Positions 26,530 through 35,333 of a DNA stretch of 64,000 nucleotides are shown here, one piece after another. How positions within the stretch are numbered: position 1 is the first letter of the stretch; each line of letters starts with the position of its first letter. The notes beneath the pieces are model-generated. The model saw only the letters and a program-made list of their open reading frames with translations. It searched no databases and had not been told where the DNA came from. Origin of the DNA: Blastococcus mobilis (GTDB taxonomy: Bacteria; Actinomycetota; Actinomycetes; Mycobacteriales; Geodermatophilaceae); assembly GCF_900188025.1 (NCBI RefSeq), contig NZ_FZNO01000001.1, positions 337,616 through 401,615 of the forward strand, given 5' to 3'. The translations under genes were made by a program, and so were the position numbers.

Positions 26530-27357
26530 GTGGATCCCTACGGTGGCTTCGAGCCACAGGTAGGCGAGGTCAGGGCACTGCGCACCTTCCGGATCGGTCC
26601 GGACGGTGCCCTGTACCCCTTGTTCTCGAACGAGCACTGGGTCGACGGCACGAACACCGCGCGCTGCTTGCGCAAGGACAGCGAGCCGCATCGCAGCCCG
26701 GATCCGGACTGCACCTGCGGCTTCTACGCCTTCGGCGCGGAGGAGTCGGTCGGCGAGCACCCACGCAGCCGCCATGTCCTCGCGGTGGTCGCCTGCTGGG
26801 GCCGGATCATCGCGGGAACCCGTGGTCTGCGGGCCGAGCACTGCCGGATCGAGGCACTGTGGCTGTCGGCCGCTGTGCCGGCGGATCTCGCCGCGCTGGT
26901 CACCCGGAACCATCCCTCGGTGGTCGTCCATCGGGACAGGTCCCGGATGCTGGCCGACCACCCGCCGACCGGCCTGGACTGCTATGAGCGGCCCGCACGG
27001 TGGAGGGGCCGCCCCGCCGGACGTCTGTGGTGGTTGGCCGCCCTCACGGCGGCCGCCCTGAGCGTGCTCCCTTCCGAATGGCTGGGTGGAACGCGCAGCG
27101 CCGCGGTGCTGTGGGTCGTGCTCGGAGTCGCCTTCGGGTTGGGCGCGCTGCCCCTCGCCCGCCGGGGGACCGACGACGACAGCCCGGGTCGACGCCTGCT
27201 CTGCCTGGGAACCTCGATGTGGCTCTTCGCGTCCTTCCTGGGTCCCTTCGGTCTGGTGTTCGTGCGGTTGCCCTTGCTGCAGGCCGCTTCGATCGCCGGG
27301 CTCCAGCACCTGTGCCTGCTGCTCGAAGGGCGGCGCATACCGGCCAAGATCGGCTGA
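26530..27357 (+). CDS. Hypothetical protein with Cys-containing N-terminal domain and TM C-terminus
   Basis: 275 residues. The N-terminal ~150 residues are soluble and carry RCLRKDSEPHRSPDPDCTCG and FYAFGAEESVGEHP, then VVACWGRIIAGTRGLRAEHCRIEALWL, a conserved actinobacterial segment of unknown role; the Cys residues could bind a metal. From residue ~165 there are about four TM helices. GTG 26530 follows the 39-residue gene by five bases. I do not recognise a characterised family. Confidence 0.7.
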   Translation: MDPYGGFEPQVGEVRALRTFRIGPDGALYPLFSNEHWVDGTNTARCLRKDSEPHRSPDPDCTCGFYAFGAEESVGEHPRSRHVLAVVACWGRIIAGTRGLRAEHCRIEALWLSAAVPADLAALVTRNHPSVVVHRDRSRMLADHPPTGLDCYERPARWRGRPAGRLWWLAALTAAALSVLPSEWLGGTRSAAVLWVVLGVAFGLGALPLARRGTDDDSPGRRLLCLGTSMWLFASFLGPFGLVFVRLPLLQAASIAGLQHLCLLLEGRRIPAKIG

Positions 27358-27414
27358 CGGCACGCCGTCCGGTCGGTTGCGTTCGCCGATGCCCCGAGAG
27401 AACGCCGTCCCGCT

Positions 27415-28323
27415 TCAGATGGTGGCGCCGGTCGCCGTCTGTCCACGGGAGCGGGGGGAGCGGCTGAGGAAGTCGTCGGCGATCTGGTCGAAGGTCGCCC
27501 ACCGGACGCCGTCATGACCGTTGATGTGCTCGACGAGCCGTTCCAGCATCAACAGCACCTGAGGGTGCCCGGAGACGTCGGGGTGGATGGTCATCGTGAA
27601 GACCCCGTAGTCCATCTCGCGATACACCCAGTCGAACTGGTCGCGCCACATCTGCTCGATGTCCCGTGGGTTGACGAAGCCGTGGCTGTTCGGGCTGGCC
27701 TTGACGAACATCATCGGCGGCAGGTCGTCGAGATACCAGTTGGCCGGGATCTCGACGAGGTCGGTCTCGTCCCCGCGGACCAGCGGCTTCATCCAGCTGT
27801 CCGCCGGCGCCGAGTAATCGATCTTCGTCCAGGAGTCGCCCACCCGGACGTAGTAGGGCTCGAAGTCACGGTGCATGAGCGAGTGGTCGTACTTGATCCC
27901 GCGGTCGAGCAGCAGTTCGTTCGTGACCGGGCTGAACTCCCACCACGGGGCGACGTAGCCGGTGGGGCGCCGCCCTGCCCGCTTCTCGATGAGCTCGATG
28001 CAGCGATCGAGCACGGCCTGCTCCTGCTCACGGCTCATCGCAATGGGGTTCTCGTGGCTGTAGCCGTGGACGCCGATCTCGTGCCCGGCCGCGACGCACG
28101 CGTCGAACTGCTCCGGAAAGGTCTCGATCGAGTGCCCCGGCCAGAAGAACGTCTGCGTCATGCCGTTGCGCCGGAAGAGCTCGACGATGCGGGGCACGCC
28201 GACCTCGCCCGCGAACACCCCCCGTGAGATGTCGTCCGGGGAGTTCTCCCCGCCGTACGAGCCCAGCCACCCGCCGACGGCGTCGATGTCGACGCCGAAC
28301 GCCACGAAGATCTCCTTGCTCAT
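27415..28323 (-). CDS. Polysaccharide deacetylase family protein (PgdA/PuuE-like)
   Basis: A 302-residue metal-dependent NodB-fold deacetylase without signal peptide. The motifs are [20 protein letters not shown] (catalytic Asp pair), [13 protein letters not shown] (zinc His residues), [11 protein letters not shown] and [11 protein letters not shown] near the end. It is closest in type to the cytoplasmic-looking Helicobacter PgdA / allantoinase-like PuuE group, which can act on small amides as well as glycans. ATG 28323 has a strong GGAAGGAG site. It lies just downstream of an asparaginase gene on the same strand (52-base gap), which favours an amide- or amino-acid-related role. Confidence 0.85.
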   Translation of the reverse strand: MSKEIFVAFGVDIDAVGGWLGSYGGENSPDDISRGVFAGEVGVPRIVELFRRNGMTQTFFWPGHSIETFPEQFDACVAAGHEIGVHGYSHENPIAMSREQEQAVLDRCIELIEKRAGRRPTGYVAPWWEFSPVTNELLLDRGIKYDHSLMHRDFEPYYVRVGDSWTKIDYSAPADSWMKPLVRGDETDLVEIPANWYLDDLPPMMFVKASPNSHGFVNPRDIEQMWRDQFDWVYREMDYGVFTMTIHPDVSGHPQVLLMLERLVEHINGHDGVRWATFDQIADDFLSRSPRSRGQTATGATI

Positions 28324-28375
28324 CGCTGTCGTGCTCCTTCCTGGTGGGGTCGCCCCCGGCCGGGGCGGCGGGGTG

Positions 28376-29347
28376 TCAGACGGCGAGCCGGTCGACCACG
28401 ACGCGGTGCGGGTCGTCGGGTGCCACGGCGAGGGCGGCGGCCAGCAGGAGCCGCCCCTGCCACGGGCTGAGGTCATGGGCGAACAGGGCACCGGCCCGTG
28501 CCAGGTCCGCTCCGCCACCGCCGGTGTAGAGGGGCACCACCGGACCGGACTGCACCCGGGAGCAGACGAGCACGGGGATGCCGTTGCCGACGAGTTCCTC
28601 GGTGGCCTCGGCGACCGCCGGGCTCACGTTCCCGGCGCCGAAGGCCTCGAGCACCAGTCCGGCCGCGCCCGCGGCCGCCGCGGCGTGCATCAGGGTTCCG
28701 TCCACGCCCAGGTAGCAGGCCACGACGTCCACGCGCGGCAGGTCGGCGGCCAGATCGAGCGGCAGTGCCGCCGGGCGGGCGCGGCGGCCCAGGGGGAGGA
28801 CGGACCCAGCGGCCAGGCGCAGCACCGGGCCTCTGCCGGGAGCCGCGAAGGCCCCGCTGCGGAGCGTGTCGACCTTCCGCACGCCCTGGGCGGCGAAGAC
28901 CAGCCCGTCGAAGCAGAGCAGGGCACCGAGGTCCCGGGCAGCGGGGGAGGCGGCGGCCCGGAGGGCATCGGCGAGGTTGGCGGGGCCGTCGGGAGCCGCG
29001 GCGTCGAACGGTCGTTGTGCCCCGGTGAAGACGATCGGGCGCGGGTCGTCGTGGACGAGATCGGCGAGGTACACCGACTCCTCCATCGTGTCGGTGCCGT
29101 GTGTGACGACGACGCCGTCCACGCCCGACGCCAGGCAGCGGCGCGCCTCCGTCACCAGAGCCCGGAGGTCGGCTGTCGTCAACGCGAAGCTGCCGACGGT
29201 GCCGAGGTCGCTCGTCGACACGGTCAATCCGGGAAGTGACCCGGCCGCGGCGAGCAGGTCCGTGGCCGGGGTGACGGCGGCGAGCCCGTCCGGACCCTGC
29301 CGGCTGGCGATCGTGCCCCCCGTGGCCAGCAGATGGACCCGTCGCAC
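28376..29347 (-). CDS. Asparaginase / glutaminase family amidohydrolase
   Basis: A 323-residue cytoplasmic enzyme that would hydrolyse asparagine to aspartate and ammonia. The first catalytic Thr is in [11 protein letters not shown] at the N-terminus, the second in [13 protein letters not shown] (Thr-Asp pair), and the substrate region [19 protein letters not shown] is present. GTG 29347 lies four bases after AAGGAGG. Likely in an operon with the deacetylase downstream. Confidence 0.9.
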   Translation of the reverse strand: MRRVHLLATGGTIASRQGPDGLAAVTPATDLLAAAGSLPGLTVSTSDLGTVGSFALTTADLRALVTEARRCLASGVDGVVVTHGTDTMEESVYLADLVHDDPRPIVFTGAQRPFDAAAPDGPANLADALRAAASPAARDLGALLCFDGLVFAAQGVRKVDTLRSGAFAAPGRGPVLRLAAGSVLPLGRRARPAALPLDLAADLPRVDVVACYLGVDGTLMHAAAAAGAAGLVLEAFGAGNVSPAVAEATEELVGNGIPVLVCSRVQSGPVVPLYTGGGGADLARAGALFAHDLSPWQGRLLLAAALAVAPDDPHRVVVDRLAV

Positions 29348-29523
29348 GCGACCTCCTTCTCGGAAGGACACAGCCATGAGGCGACGACGTGCCCGCAGTG
29401 CTGTCTTCCTCTTGTCTCGGCGACCGGACCCTGGCAGCCCACCCGCACCTCGAGCGGGAGGGCGGAACGCTCATCACAGCTCGTCGAGGGGGTTCCGGTG
29501 GCGGGTGACTCCGCGGATCGGGC

Positions 29524-29694
29524 CTACTTGAAGACGTCCTTGATCTTCTCGGCTGCCTGCTTGATGTTGCCTCTGCTCCGTTCGGCCCTGCCTTCGGCCT
29601 CGAGGTCGGGGTCATCGGTGGCGCGGCCGAGGGCCTCCTTGCTCCTGCCGCGCAGCTCCTCGGCCTTGTTCTTCATCTTGTCCTCAGCGCTCAT
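29524..29694 (-). CDS. CsbD-family stress protein
   Basis: A 56-residue hydrophilic protein with the CsbD pattern: MSAEDKMKNKAEELRGRSKE, then GRATDDPDLEAEGRAERS and KQAAEKIKDVFK at the end. CsbD proteins are small stress-induced polypeptides of unclear function, controlled by SigB in Bacillus. ATG 29694; the stop is TAG, at the normal family end, so here TAG terminates. Confidence 0.9.
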   Translation of the reverse strand: MSAEDKMKNKAEELRGRSKEALGRATDDPDLEAEGRAERSRGNIKQAAEKIKDVFK

Positions 29695-29703
29695 GGACCT
29701 GCC

Positions 29704-29727
29704 TTACCCGTATCGGCGGCCGGACAC
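29704..29727 (-). promoter_or_regulatory. Candidate SigB-type promoter of csbD
   Basis: On the minus strand GTGT (29727-29724), 14 bases, GGGTAA (29709-29704), ending only nine bases before the csbD ATG, which would give an almost leaderless transcript. Same boxes and spacing as upstream of the DUF308 gene. Confidence 0.35.
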
Positions 29728-29779
29728 CCCGGGTAGCTCACGGGTCCGGCGACGGCCGGCCTGACGACCCCGCAGCGGG

Positions 29780-29968
29780 TCACCTCTCGGTGGATCGGGC
29801 GGTGCGGTCAGCCTCGGCGGAGTGCACGGCCTCATCGCGGCTGAGGAACGGCCCTGCGGTGCGGCCGTCGGCGCGGCACGTCCACCTGTAGCCATCGGAG
29901 GTCTGCTCGATGAGGTAGCCGTCCGGGTCGGCTGGCCCGTGGCCGGGGAGTTCGAACGGGTCGGTCAT
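29780..29968 (-). CDS. Small hypothetical protein, 62 residues
   Basis: The sequence reads MTDPFELPGHGPADPDGYLI, GYRWTCRADGRTAGPFLSRDEAVHSAE. It is a small soluble protein of the type that wraps a question about substitution into an EQTSDGYRW beta-hairpin and one helix; I recognise no named family. ATG 29968 overlaps the stop of the glycerophosphodiesterase gene (ATGA), so it is translated with it. Confidence 0.6.
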   Translation of the reverse strand: MTDPFELPGHGPADPDGYLIEQTSDGYRWTCRADGRTAGPFLSRDEAVHSAEADRTARSTER

Positions 29969-31263
29969 GTGAACACCAGACTCTTGAAGCGCACCCCGGC
30001 GAAGGCGCTGCCGAGGTGCACGACGGGGACAGGTCGGTAGGTGGCGTCCGCGACGGTCACGGTCTCGGCGACGGAGCCCGCGCGAGTGAAGTGAAGGGCC
30101 GAGTCGGTGACGGTGACCCGGAGCGCCACGTAGGTGCCCATCGTCAAGGCGGCTCCTCCGGTCGAGGATGCCAGCGCGGTGGCAACGCCCTCGGCGACCC
30201 GATCGACGTGCAGGTTGCCGTCTCCGCGCAGGACGAAGAGGTAGCCGTTGGCGCCGGGCGACGATCCGGACGGCGGTCGGTACGGGTGGTCATCGGTGCT
30301 CAGGAAGATCCACCCGCAGCAGGTGCGGCTGTCGGCGCGGGTCTCGTCCAGGCGCAGGTCGAGGTGCAGCGTGAAGGCGTCCGGGTCCGGCGGTGCCAGG
30401 AAGCCCATGAGCGTGGACCCGGCGGTGTCGGAGCGGTCGAAGCCCCAGGATGAGTCGTCCTGGTAGAACCGGCCGCGGCTGGTGTCCGCCAGCATCCCGG
30501 GCAGCCAGACCTGGTGGGCGAAGAGGTCCGACGTGCGGCGCGCCGCGTCCCCCGCGATGTAGACCGGGTCGTCGGAGAAGATCGCGTCCACGCCGGCGGC
30601 GATGAGGGCATCCCGCTGGTGTCGCCGGTTGACCGTGTGGCAGGCCACCTTGATTCCTGCGGCGTGCGCCTGTCTGCACAGCGTGGAGGTGACGCGGCCT
30701 GCCTCCGGGCCGATCCAGCCGATGCCCTCGGCAGTGGCCACGGCGACGTCGGTGCTGCCCAGCCAGATGACCCCCCACCCCCGCGAGCGCGCCAGCCGGC
30801 AGTCGGCGAGCGCGAAGGACTGGAGCAGCACGGACGCCGGCCTGATCCCGCGTCGATCGAGCGCGTCGATCATGGGGCCCATCGCGTCGCTGCTCTTGGC
30901 CTCGACGCACAGGAGCACGCGGTTGCCGAACTCGGTGAGCACTTCGTCGAACAGCGGGGGGCGCAGCCCGTCGGGCCATCCTCCGCCGAGGGTGGCCGAG
31001 GCGTCGATGTCGAGCTGTTTCCAGGAGACCGACGTGTGATCGGCGACGTTGCCGCTCGAGGTGGTCATGCGGTCGACGGTGCCGTCGTGCATGACGCCGA
31101 GGCCGCCGTCGGCGAGTGTCGACACGTCCTGCTCGATGACCGGTAGACCCTGGCCCACCGCAACCCGGTAGCCCTCCATCGTGTGCTCGGGCACCTGCAG
31201 GGCCCCGCCGCGGTGGGCGATGACGAAGGGCCGGCTCAGGTCGGCGAAGTCCACGGGTGACAC
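29965..31263 (-). CDS. Glycerophosphodiester phosphodiesterase with C-terminal beta domain
   Basis: About 432 residues. The first ~230 residues are a GDPD TIM barrel: FVIAHRGGALQVPEHTMEGY (catalytic His-Arg and Glu), VIEQDVSTLADGGLGVMHDG, VLLCVEAKSS and AGVDAIFSDDP. It would hydrolyse glycerophosphodiesters to glycerol 3-phosphate and an alcohol. The remaining ~200 residues look like a beta-sandwich (LHLDLRLDETRADSR, YLFVLRGDGNLHVDRV), unusual for the family and possibly a ligand-binding module. No signal peptide is seen. GTG 31263 or GTG 31254 may be the start. It is coupled to the 62-residue gene downstream. Confidence 0.82.
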   Translation of the reverse strand: MSPVDFADLSRPFVIAHRGGALQVPEHTMEGYRVAVGQGLPVIEQDVSTLADGGLGVMHDGTVDRMTTSSGNVADHTSVSWKQLDIDASATLGGGWPDGLRPPLFDEVLTEFGNRVLLCVEAKSSDAMGPMIDALDRRGIRPASVLLQSFALADCRLARSRGWGVIWLGSTDVAVATAEGIGWIGPEAGRVTSTLCRQAHAAGIKVACHTVNRRHQRDALIAAGVDAIFSDDPVYIAGDAARRTSDLFAHQVWLPGMLADTSRGRFYQDDSSWGFDRSDTAGSTLMGFLAPPDPDAFTLHLDLRLDETRADSRTCCGWIFLSTDDHPYRPPSGSSPGANGYLFVLRGDGNLHVDRVAEGVATALASSTGGAALTMGTYVALRVTVTDSALHFTRAGSVAETVTVADATYRPVPVVHLGSAFAGVRFKSLVFT

Positions 31264-31357
31264 TAAGCCCGTGGCCCAGGGCGCGCGGCCACACCGTTCA
31301 CCGGACGCCGACGCGCATCGCTCCTCCTCAGCTGCACACTGTGCCAGCGTGGGCCCC

Positions 31358-32458
31358 ATGGCGTCGGCGACGCGCTCCCCACTGCACTCCTGGACCACCG
31401 TCCTCCCGGCCGTGGCGTTGGTGGCGCTGGCCGCCACGTGGGGCCGGACGCTGCCCCCGGTGCTCGTCGTCGTGGTGGCGCTGGTCCTGGCCGGGGTGGT
31501 GCTCGCCGCGGTGCACCATGCCGAAGTGGTGGCCCATCGGGTCGGTGAGCCCTTCGGCTCCCTGGTGCTCGCGGTCGCGGTCACGGTCATCGAAGTGGCG
31601 CTCATCGTCACCCTGATGGTGTCCGGCGGGCCGGAGACGGCGTCCCTGGCGCGGGACACCGTCTTCGCGGCGGTGATGATCACGTGCAACGGCATCGTCG
31701 GGCTGTCGTTGCTGCTGGGCGCCCTGCGCTACGGGTTGGCCGTCTTCAACGCCGAAGGCAGCGGGGCGGCGCTGGCCACCGTCACGACCGTCGCCACGCT
31801 GAGCCTGGTGCTCCCGACCTTCACCACCAGCCGCCCGGGCCCGCAGTTCTCCCCGGCGCAGCTGGCCTTCGCCGCGGTCGCCTCACTCGTGCTGTACGCG
31901 GCCTTCGTCCTCACCCAGACGGTTCGCCACCGCGACTTCTTCCTGCCCGTGCCCACGCCGGGGACGGTCGACTCGCCGGAGGAGCACGCCGATCCCCCCA
32001 CGGGTCGAGCGACGGCCGCCAGCCTGCTTCTGCTGCTGATCGCGCTGGTCGGCGTCGTCGGGCTGGCGAAGGTGGAGTCGCCGGCCATCGAGGCCGGTGT
32101 CGCTGCGGTGGGCTTCCCCCCGTCGTTCGTCGGTGTCGTCATCGCCCTGCTGGTCCTGCTGCCCGAGACGCTCGCCGCAGGGCGGGCCGCGCTGCGCAAC
32201 CGCCTGCAGATCAGCCTGAACCTGGCCTTCGGCTCGGCGGTGGCCAGCATCGGCCTGACCATCCCCGCCATCGCCATCGCGTCCATCTGGCTGGAAGGCC
32301 CCCTGCTGCTGGGACTCGGGTCCACGCAGATGGTCCTGCTGGCAGTCACGGTCGTCGTCGCTGCTCTGACCGTGGTGCCGGGCCGCGCGACCCGGCTGCA
32401 GGGCGTCGTGCACCTGGTACTGCTGGCCGGCTTCCTCTTCCTGGCCGTCAGCCCCTGA
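31358..32458 (+). CDS. chaA: Ca2+ (Na+)/H+ antiporter, ChaA type
   Basis: A 366-residue membrane protein of the Ca2+:cation antiporter family with about eleven TM helices. The two inverted alpha-repeat motifs are VAVTVIEVALIVTLM with VMITCNGIVGLSLLLG, and LVLLPETLAAGRAALRNRLQ with LNLAFGSAVASIGLTIP, carrying the acidic and Asn residues of the cation site. A charged cytoplasmic loop (PTPGTVDSPEEHADPP) separates the halves. ATG 31358 is chosen as closest to the first helix; GTG 31349 is possible. Divergent from the GDPD gene. A hairpin overlaps the stop codon. Confidence 0.88.
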   Translation: MASATRSPLHSWTTVLPAVALVALAATWGRTLPPVLVVVVALVLAGVVLAAVHHAEVVAHRVGEPFGSLVLAVAVTVIEVALIVTLMVSGGPETASLARDTVFAAVMITCNGIVGLSLLLGALRYGLAVFNAEGSGAALATVTTVATLSLVLPTFTTSRPGPQFSPAQLAFAAVASLVLYAAFVLTQTVRHRDFFLPVPTPGTVDSPEEHADPPTGRATAASLLLLLIALVGVVGLAKVESPAIEAGVAAVGFPPSFVGVVIALLVLLPETLAAGRAALRNRLQISLNLAFGSAVASIGLTIPAIAIASIWLEGPLLLGLGSTQMVLLAVTVVVAALTVVPGRATRLQGVVHLVLLAGFLFLAVSP

Positions 32459-32471
32459 CCCGGGTCAGGGG
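32452..32471. terminator. Palindromic terminator hairpin at the chaA stop
   Basis: The perfect 20-base palindrome CCCCTGACCCGGGTCAGGGG contains the chaA TGA. There is no U-tract, as is common for actinobacterial terminators. It also separates chaA from the riboswitch unit. Confidence 0.6.
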
Positions 32472-32639
32472 GCGCCGACGGAGGTGGGCGGGGCCCGCGC
32501 GACCCGCATCAGGGTGGCCGCCGCACACCGGCCGCCGGCTGGGCCCGGACGGGTCGCCTGCGGTGGTCAGCATCACCGCCGAGACCGGTGCCCGGCCGGT
32601 GGGATGTGAGACCGTAGGCGTGAGTCCACGATGAGACTC

Positions 32640-32682
32640 CCGGACGAGCAGCGCCGTACCCGGACAGCGACAAGACGGCGTC
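32640..32682 (+). promoter_or_regulatory. Guanidine-III riboswitch (mini pseudoknot class, former ykkC-III)
   Basis: The segment CCGGACGAG, then GCGCCGTACCCGG, then ACAAGACGGCG matches the guanidine-III aptamer almost base for base as I recall it from Thermobifida fusca; only the loop linkers differ. The class folds as an H-type pseudoknot that binds guanidinium. Its 3' end runs into GTCTCC (32680-32685), which is complementary to GGAGAC (32687-32692) over the ribosome site. Ligand binding that engages the 3' strand could therefore free the Shine-Dalgarno and switch on translation of the exporter. The switching model is inferred. Confidence 0.93.
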
Positions 32683-32696
32683 TCCAGGAGACACCC

Positions 32697-33011
32697 GTGT
32701 ACTGGCTCGTGCTCATCATCTCCGGCGTCCTCGAAGCCGTGTGGGCGACCGCGCTCAGCAAGTCCGAGGGCCTCACCCGCTTGGCGCCGACCGTCGTCTT
32801 CCTGACCGCCCTGGCCGCCAGCATGGCCGGCCTCGCCTACGCGATGCGTGGCCTCCCGGTCGGCACTGCCTACGCCGTCTGGGTGGGCATCGGCGCCGCT
32901 CTGACCGCCGGCTACGCCATGTGGTCCGGACAGGAGCCGGTGTCGGTGTTGCGGGTGTTCCTGCTCCTGGGCATCGTCGGCTGCGTCATCGGCCTCAAGG
33001 TCACGCACTGA
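32697..33011 (+). CDS. gdx: Guanidinium exporter, SMR family (Gdx/SugE)
   Basis: A 104-residue protein with four TM helices. It carries the SMR proton/substrate Glu in ISGVLEAVWATALSKSEGLT (split over helix 1 and loop) and the helix 3-4 pattern YAVWVGIGAALTAGYAMW, typical of the SugE/Gdx branch rather than drug-exporting EmrE. Gdx dimers exchange guanidinium for protons in the cytoplasmic membrane. GTG 32697 follows AGGAG by six bases; in-frame ATG 32631 would start inside the riboswitch and is rejected. The riboswitch supports the substrate assignment. Confidence 0.93.
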   Translation: MYWLVLIISGVLEAVWATALSKSEGLTRLAPTVVFLTALAASMAGLAYAMRGLPVGTAYAVWVGIGAALTAGYAMWSGQEPVSVLRVFLLLGIVGCVIGLKVTH

Positions 33012-33176
33012 CGCACCGGGCACGTCCGGCACGACCAGCTCCTGGCGCGAGCAGCGGTCGGCACGAGCACCCCCTGGCAGTCGAGGCCACCATGGCAGCC
33101 ACGTCGGCGGGAGCCGCACGTGACCAGCCGTCCCGAGAACGCCTGCACGCCGGCGACCTCGGCGAGGCGAGGCGGT

Positions 33177-34238
33177 TCACTGCGCGGATTCGCGCCCATC
33201 GCCCGGGGGTGGGCACTCGCCGCCGGCAGGCGGCGCAGCGGACGGAGCCCGGCCGAACAGTGCGGCCAGCGCCGCGTCGGAAGCGGCCAGCGCGGTCCGG
33301 TCGAAGGTGCTGCTGGAGGCGACCAGCTCGGCGGCCCCGGTGCGGTCGAGCAGCTCGGCGAGCCGGTGCTCCACCTGGGCCGGGGTGCCGGCGATCGCCG
33401 CTGCCGCGGTCTGCTCGAGGTACTGCTGCTGGCGGGGGGTGCGGGCGGCGGCCCGGATGGCGGCCACCGGCTCCAGCGCCGGGAACACCCCGGTGGTGCG
33501 GGCCTGGGCCATCGCCCACGCCTCGGGCAGCAGCAGGTCAGCGGCCTCCGCGGCGGTGTCGGCGACCAGCACGTCGAGGCTGATCGCCACCCGCGGCTCC
33601 GGCTGCTGCGCGGAGGGCCGGAAGGCGCGTCGGTAGCCGGCCAGCGCCTCCAGTCCCGCCTCCGGGTCGCCGGCCACCCCCAGCAGCGGGCCGCCGAGGA
33701 TGACCGGCAGCCCCAGCTCGGCCGCGACCTGCAGGCCGTGCCCCGTGGCCAGCACGTGCAGCGGCACCGCGCCGACCGGCTGCGGGTGCACGGTGGTCTC
33801 CGCCGTCCCGGTCAGGAACCCGCGCAGTTCGGCGAGGTCGGCGGCGAAGTCCCGGTCGGTCTCCCGCAGCGCCCGACGCACCGGCGGTGTGAAGCCGGGG
33901 GAGCGGCCCAGCCCCAGGTCGACCCGGCCGGGGGCGAAGGCGGACAGCGTGGCGAACTGCTCGGCGACCACCAGTGGCTGGTGGTGCGGCAGCATCACGC
34001 CGGCCGAGCCGAGCCGGATGGTCGTCGTCCGGCCGGCGATGGCGGCCAGCAGCACCGCCGGGGCAGCGCCCGCGACTCCGGGCACCCCGTGGTGCTCGGC
34101 GACCCAGAACCGGCCGAACCCGAGCTGTTCGGCGTGGGCCGCGCGCGCGACGGTGCCGCTGAGCGCCGCGGCGTCGGGTTCGCCCAGCCGGGTGCGGGAC
34201 CGGTCCAGCAGGGAGAGCCGCAGCTCCACGTCGACCAC
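33177..34238 (-). CDS. LLM-class flavin-dependent oxidoreductase
   Basis: A 353-residue luciferase-like TIM-barrel protein. Its motifs are ARAAHAEQLGFGRFWVAEHHGVPGVAG (the bacterial luciferase-like AEHH), TIRLGSAGVMLPHHQPLVVAEQFATL and FAPGRVDLGLGRSPG. Such enzymes use reduced FMN or F420; the absence of clear F420-specific features leaves FMN more likely. Substrate unknown. GTG 34238 (VVDVELRLSLLD) has GGAG six bases upstream. Confidence 0.87.
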   Translation of the reverse strand: MVDVELRLSLLDRSRTRLGEPDAAALSGTVARAAHAEQLGFGRFWVAEHHGVPGVAGAAPAVLLAAIAGRTTTIRLGSAGVMLPHHQPLVVAEQFATLSAFAPGRVDLGLGRSPGFTPPVRRALRETDRDFAADLAELRGFLTGTAETTVHPQPVGAVPLHVLATGHGLQVAAELGLPVILGGPLLGVAGDPEAGLEALAGYRRAFRPSAQQPEPRVAISLDVLVADTAAEAADLLLPEAWAMAQARTTGVFPALEPVAAIRAAARTPRQQQYLEQTAAAAIAGTPAQVEHRLAELLDRTGAAELVASSSTFDRTALAASDAALAALFGRAPSAAPPAGGECPPPGDGRESAQ

Positions 34239-34429
34239 GGCAGCTCCAGCGCCGTCCGGCCGGCGGCTGTTCCATCGGCGGAGGTGGCGTTGCCCCCCAG
34301 ACCCCGGACGCGCGCTTCGTCCCGACTCCAGAGATCCGCTGTGCTGGCCGTACGCCGCCGTCGACACCGTGCACCGAGCAGCCACTCCCGGCGACGACAA
34401 CAGTCGTAGCGAATCGCGGCCCGGATCCT

Positions 34430-35155
34430 CTAGTGCTGCCGAGCCCGGCCACGCAGGGCTCGCTGGGCGGCAGCGGCCAGGCCGATGCCCACCACGGCGG
34501 CGGCTGAGGGCTTCGGTGACCATCGCAGCGCGGCGACGGCCGGGCCGGGAGGTGCGTCCCGCGGCGGATCGGACTCACGACCCGGTGCTCTCGTCGCCGG
34601 CTCCGGCGAGGGCTTGGCGAAGGTATCGAGCATTCCGGGGACGAAGGCCGCCATGTCCTGCGGACCTCTGCTCGTGGTGAGGTTGCCGTCCCGGACGAGG
34701 TCCTGATCGAGCCAGGTGGCACCGGCGTTCACCAGGTCGTCGCGGATCCCGGGCCAGGAGGTCAGGGTCCGTCCGTCCAAGAGCCCCGCCGATGCGAGGA
34801 CCCACGGTCCGTGGCACAGGGTGGCGATGGGCTTGTCAGTCGCGGCGAACGCGCGGACGAACGCCCGTGCCGGGGCGGACTGCCGGAGCAGGTCAGGATT
34901 GATGAAGCCGCCGGGGAGGAGCAGACCGTCGTAGTCCCGGGGGCTTGCTTCGCTGATCGTCTTGTCCACGCCGACCCGCCTGGCCGGCACGTGCAGGTTC
35001 ACCCCACGGATGCGTCCGCGCCGTAGGGACACGACGTCGACCTTCGCGCCGGCCCGCTTCAGGGCTCGCAGGGGAAGGGTCAGCTCCACCTTCTCGAAGC
35101 CGTCGGCCGCCAGGGCGGCGATCCGGCGGCCCTCGAGCGGGCGTCTGGTGGACAT
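34430..35155 (-). CDS. DJ-1/PfpI family protein (type 1 glutamine amidotransferase fold)
   Basis: A 241-residue cytoplasmic protein. The nucleophile elbow is IATLCHGPWVLASAG, with the partner Glu in ALAADGFEKVEL, and LPGGFINPDLLRQ nearby. This is the PfpI/YhbO branch, linked to protein and nucleic-acid deglycation or general stress. The last ~60 residues form an extra Pro/Arg-rich tail with a hydrophobic end (VVGIGLAAAAQRAL) not usual in the family. ATG 35155 has AGGAGG. The stop is TAG. Confidence 0.87.
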   Translation of the reverse strand: MSTRRPLEGRRIAALAADGFEKVELTLPLRALKRAGAKVDVVSLRRGRIRGVNLHVPARRVGVDKTISEASPRDYDGLLLPGGFINPDLLRQSAPARAFVRAFAATDKPIATLCHGPWVLASAGLLDGRTLTSWPGIRDDLVNAGATWLDQDLVRDGNLTTSRGPQDMAAFVPGMLDTFAKPSPEPATRAPGRESDPPRDAPPGPAVAALRWSPKPSAAAVVGIGLAAAAQRALRGRARQH

Positions 35156-35333
35156 GGTGTCCTCCTGTCGCTTCGATCGCGGCGCGGGGACGGCGGGACC
35201 GTCCCCGGCGGCGGAAGTCTCGGCCGGAGCGCCATCAGTACCTGGCGTGCTGCCCAGCCGTCAGCGGCTACCCACACTCCACCGCCGGACACGTTGCCGG
35301 GTGTATCCGTGCACGAGGAACCGCTCCGGCTCC

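Noticed and set aside
29524..29526. csbD TAG as another selenocysteine
   Set aside because: CsbD proteins normally end at this length, and no Cys/Sec position or downstream hairpin is seen.
32631..32696. ATG 32631 as the start of the SMR exporter
   Set aside because: It would place 22 extra hydrophilic residues over the riboswitch; GTG 32697 has a proper ribosome site and begins the first helix.
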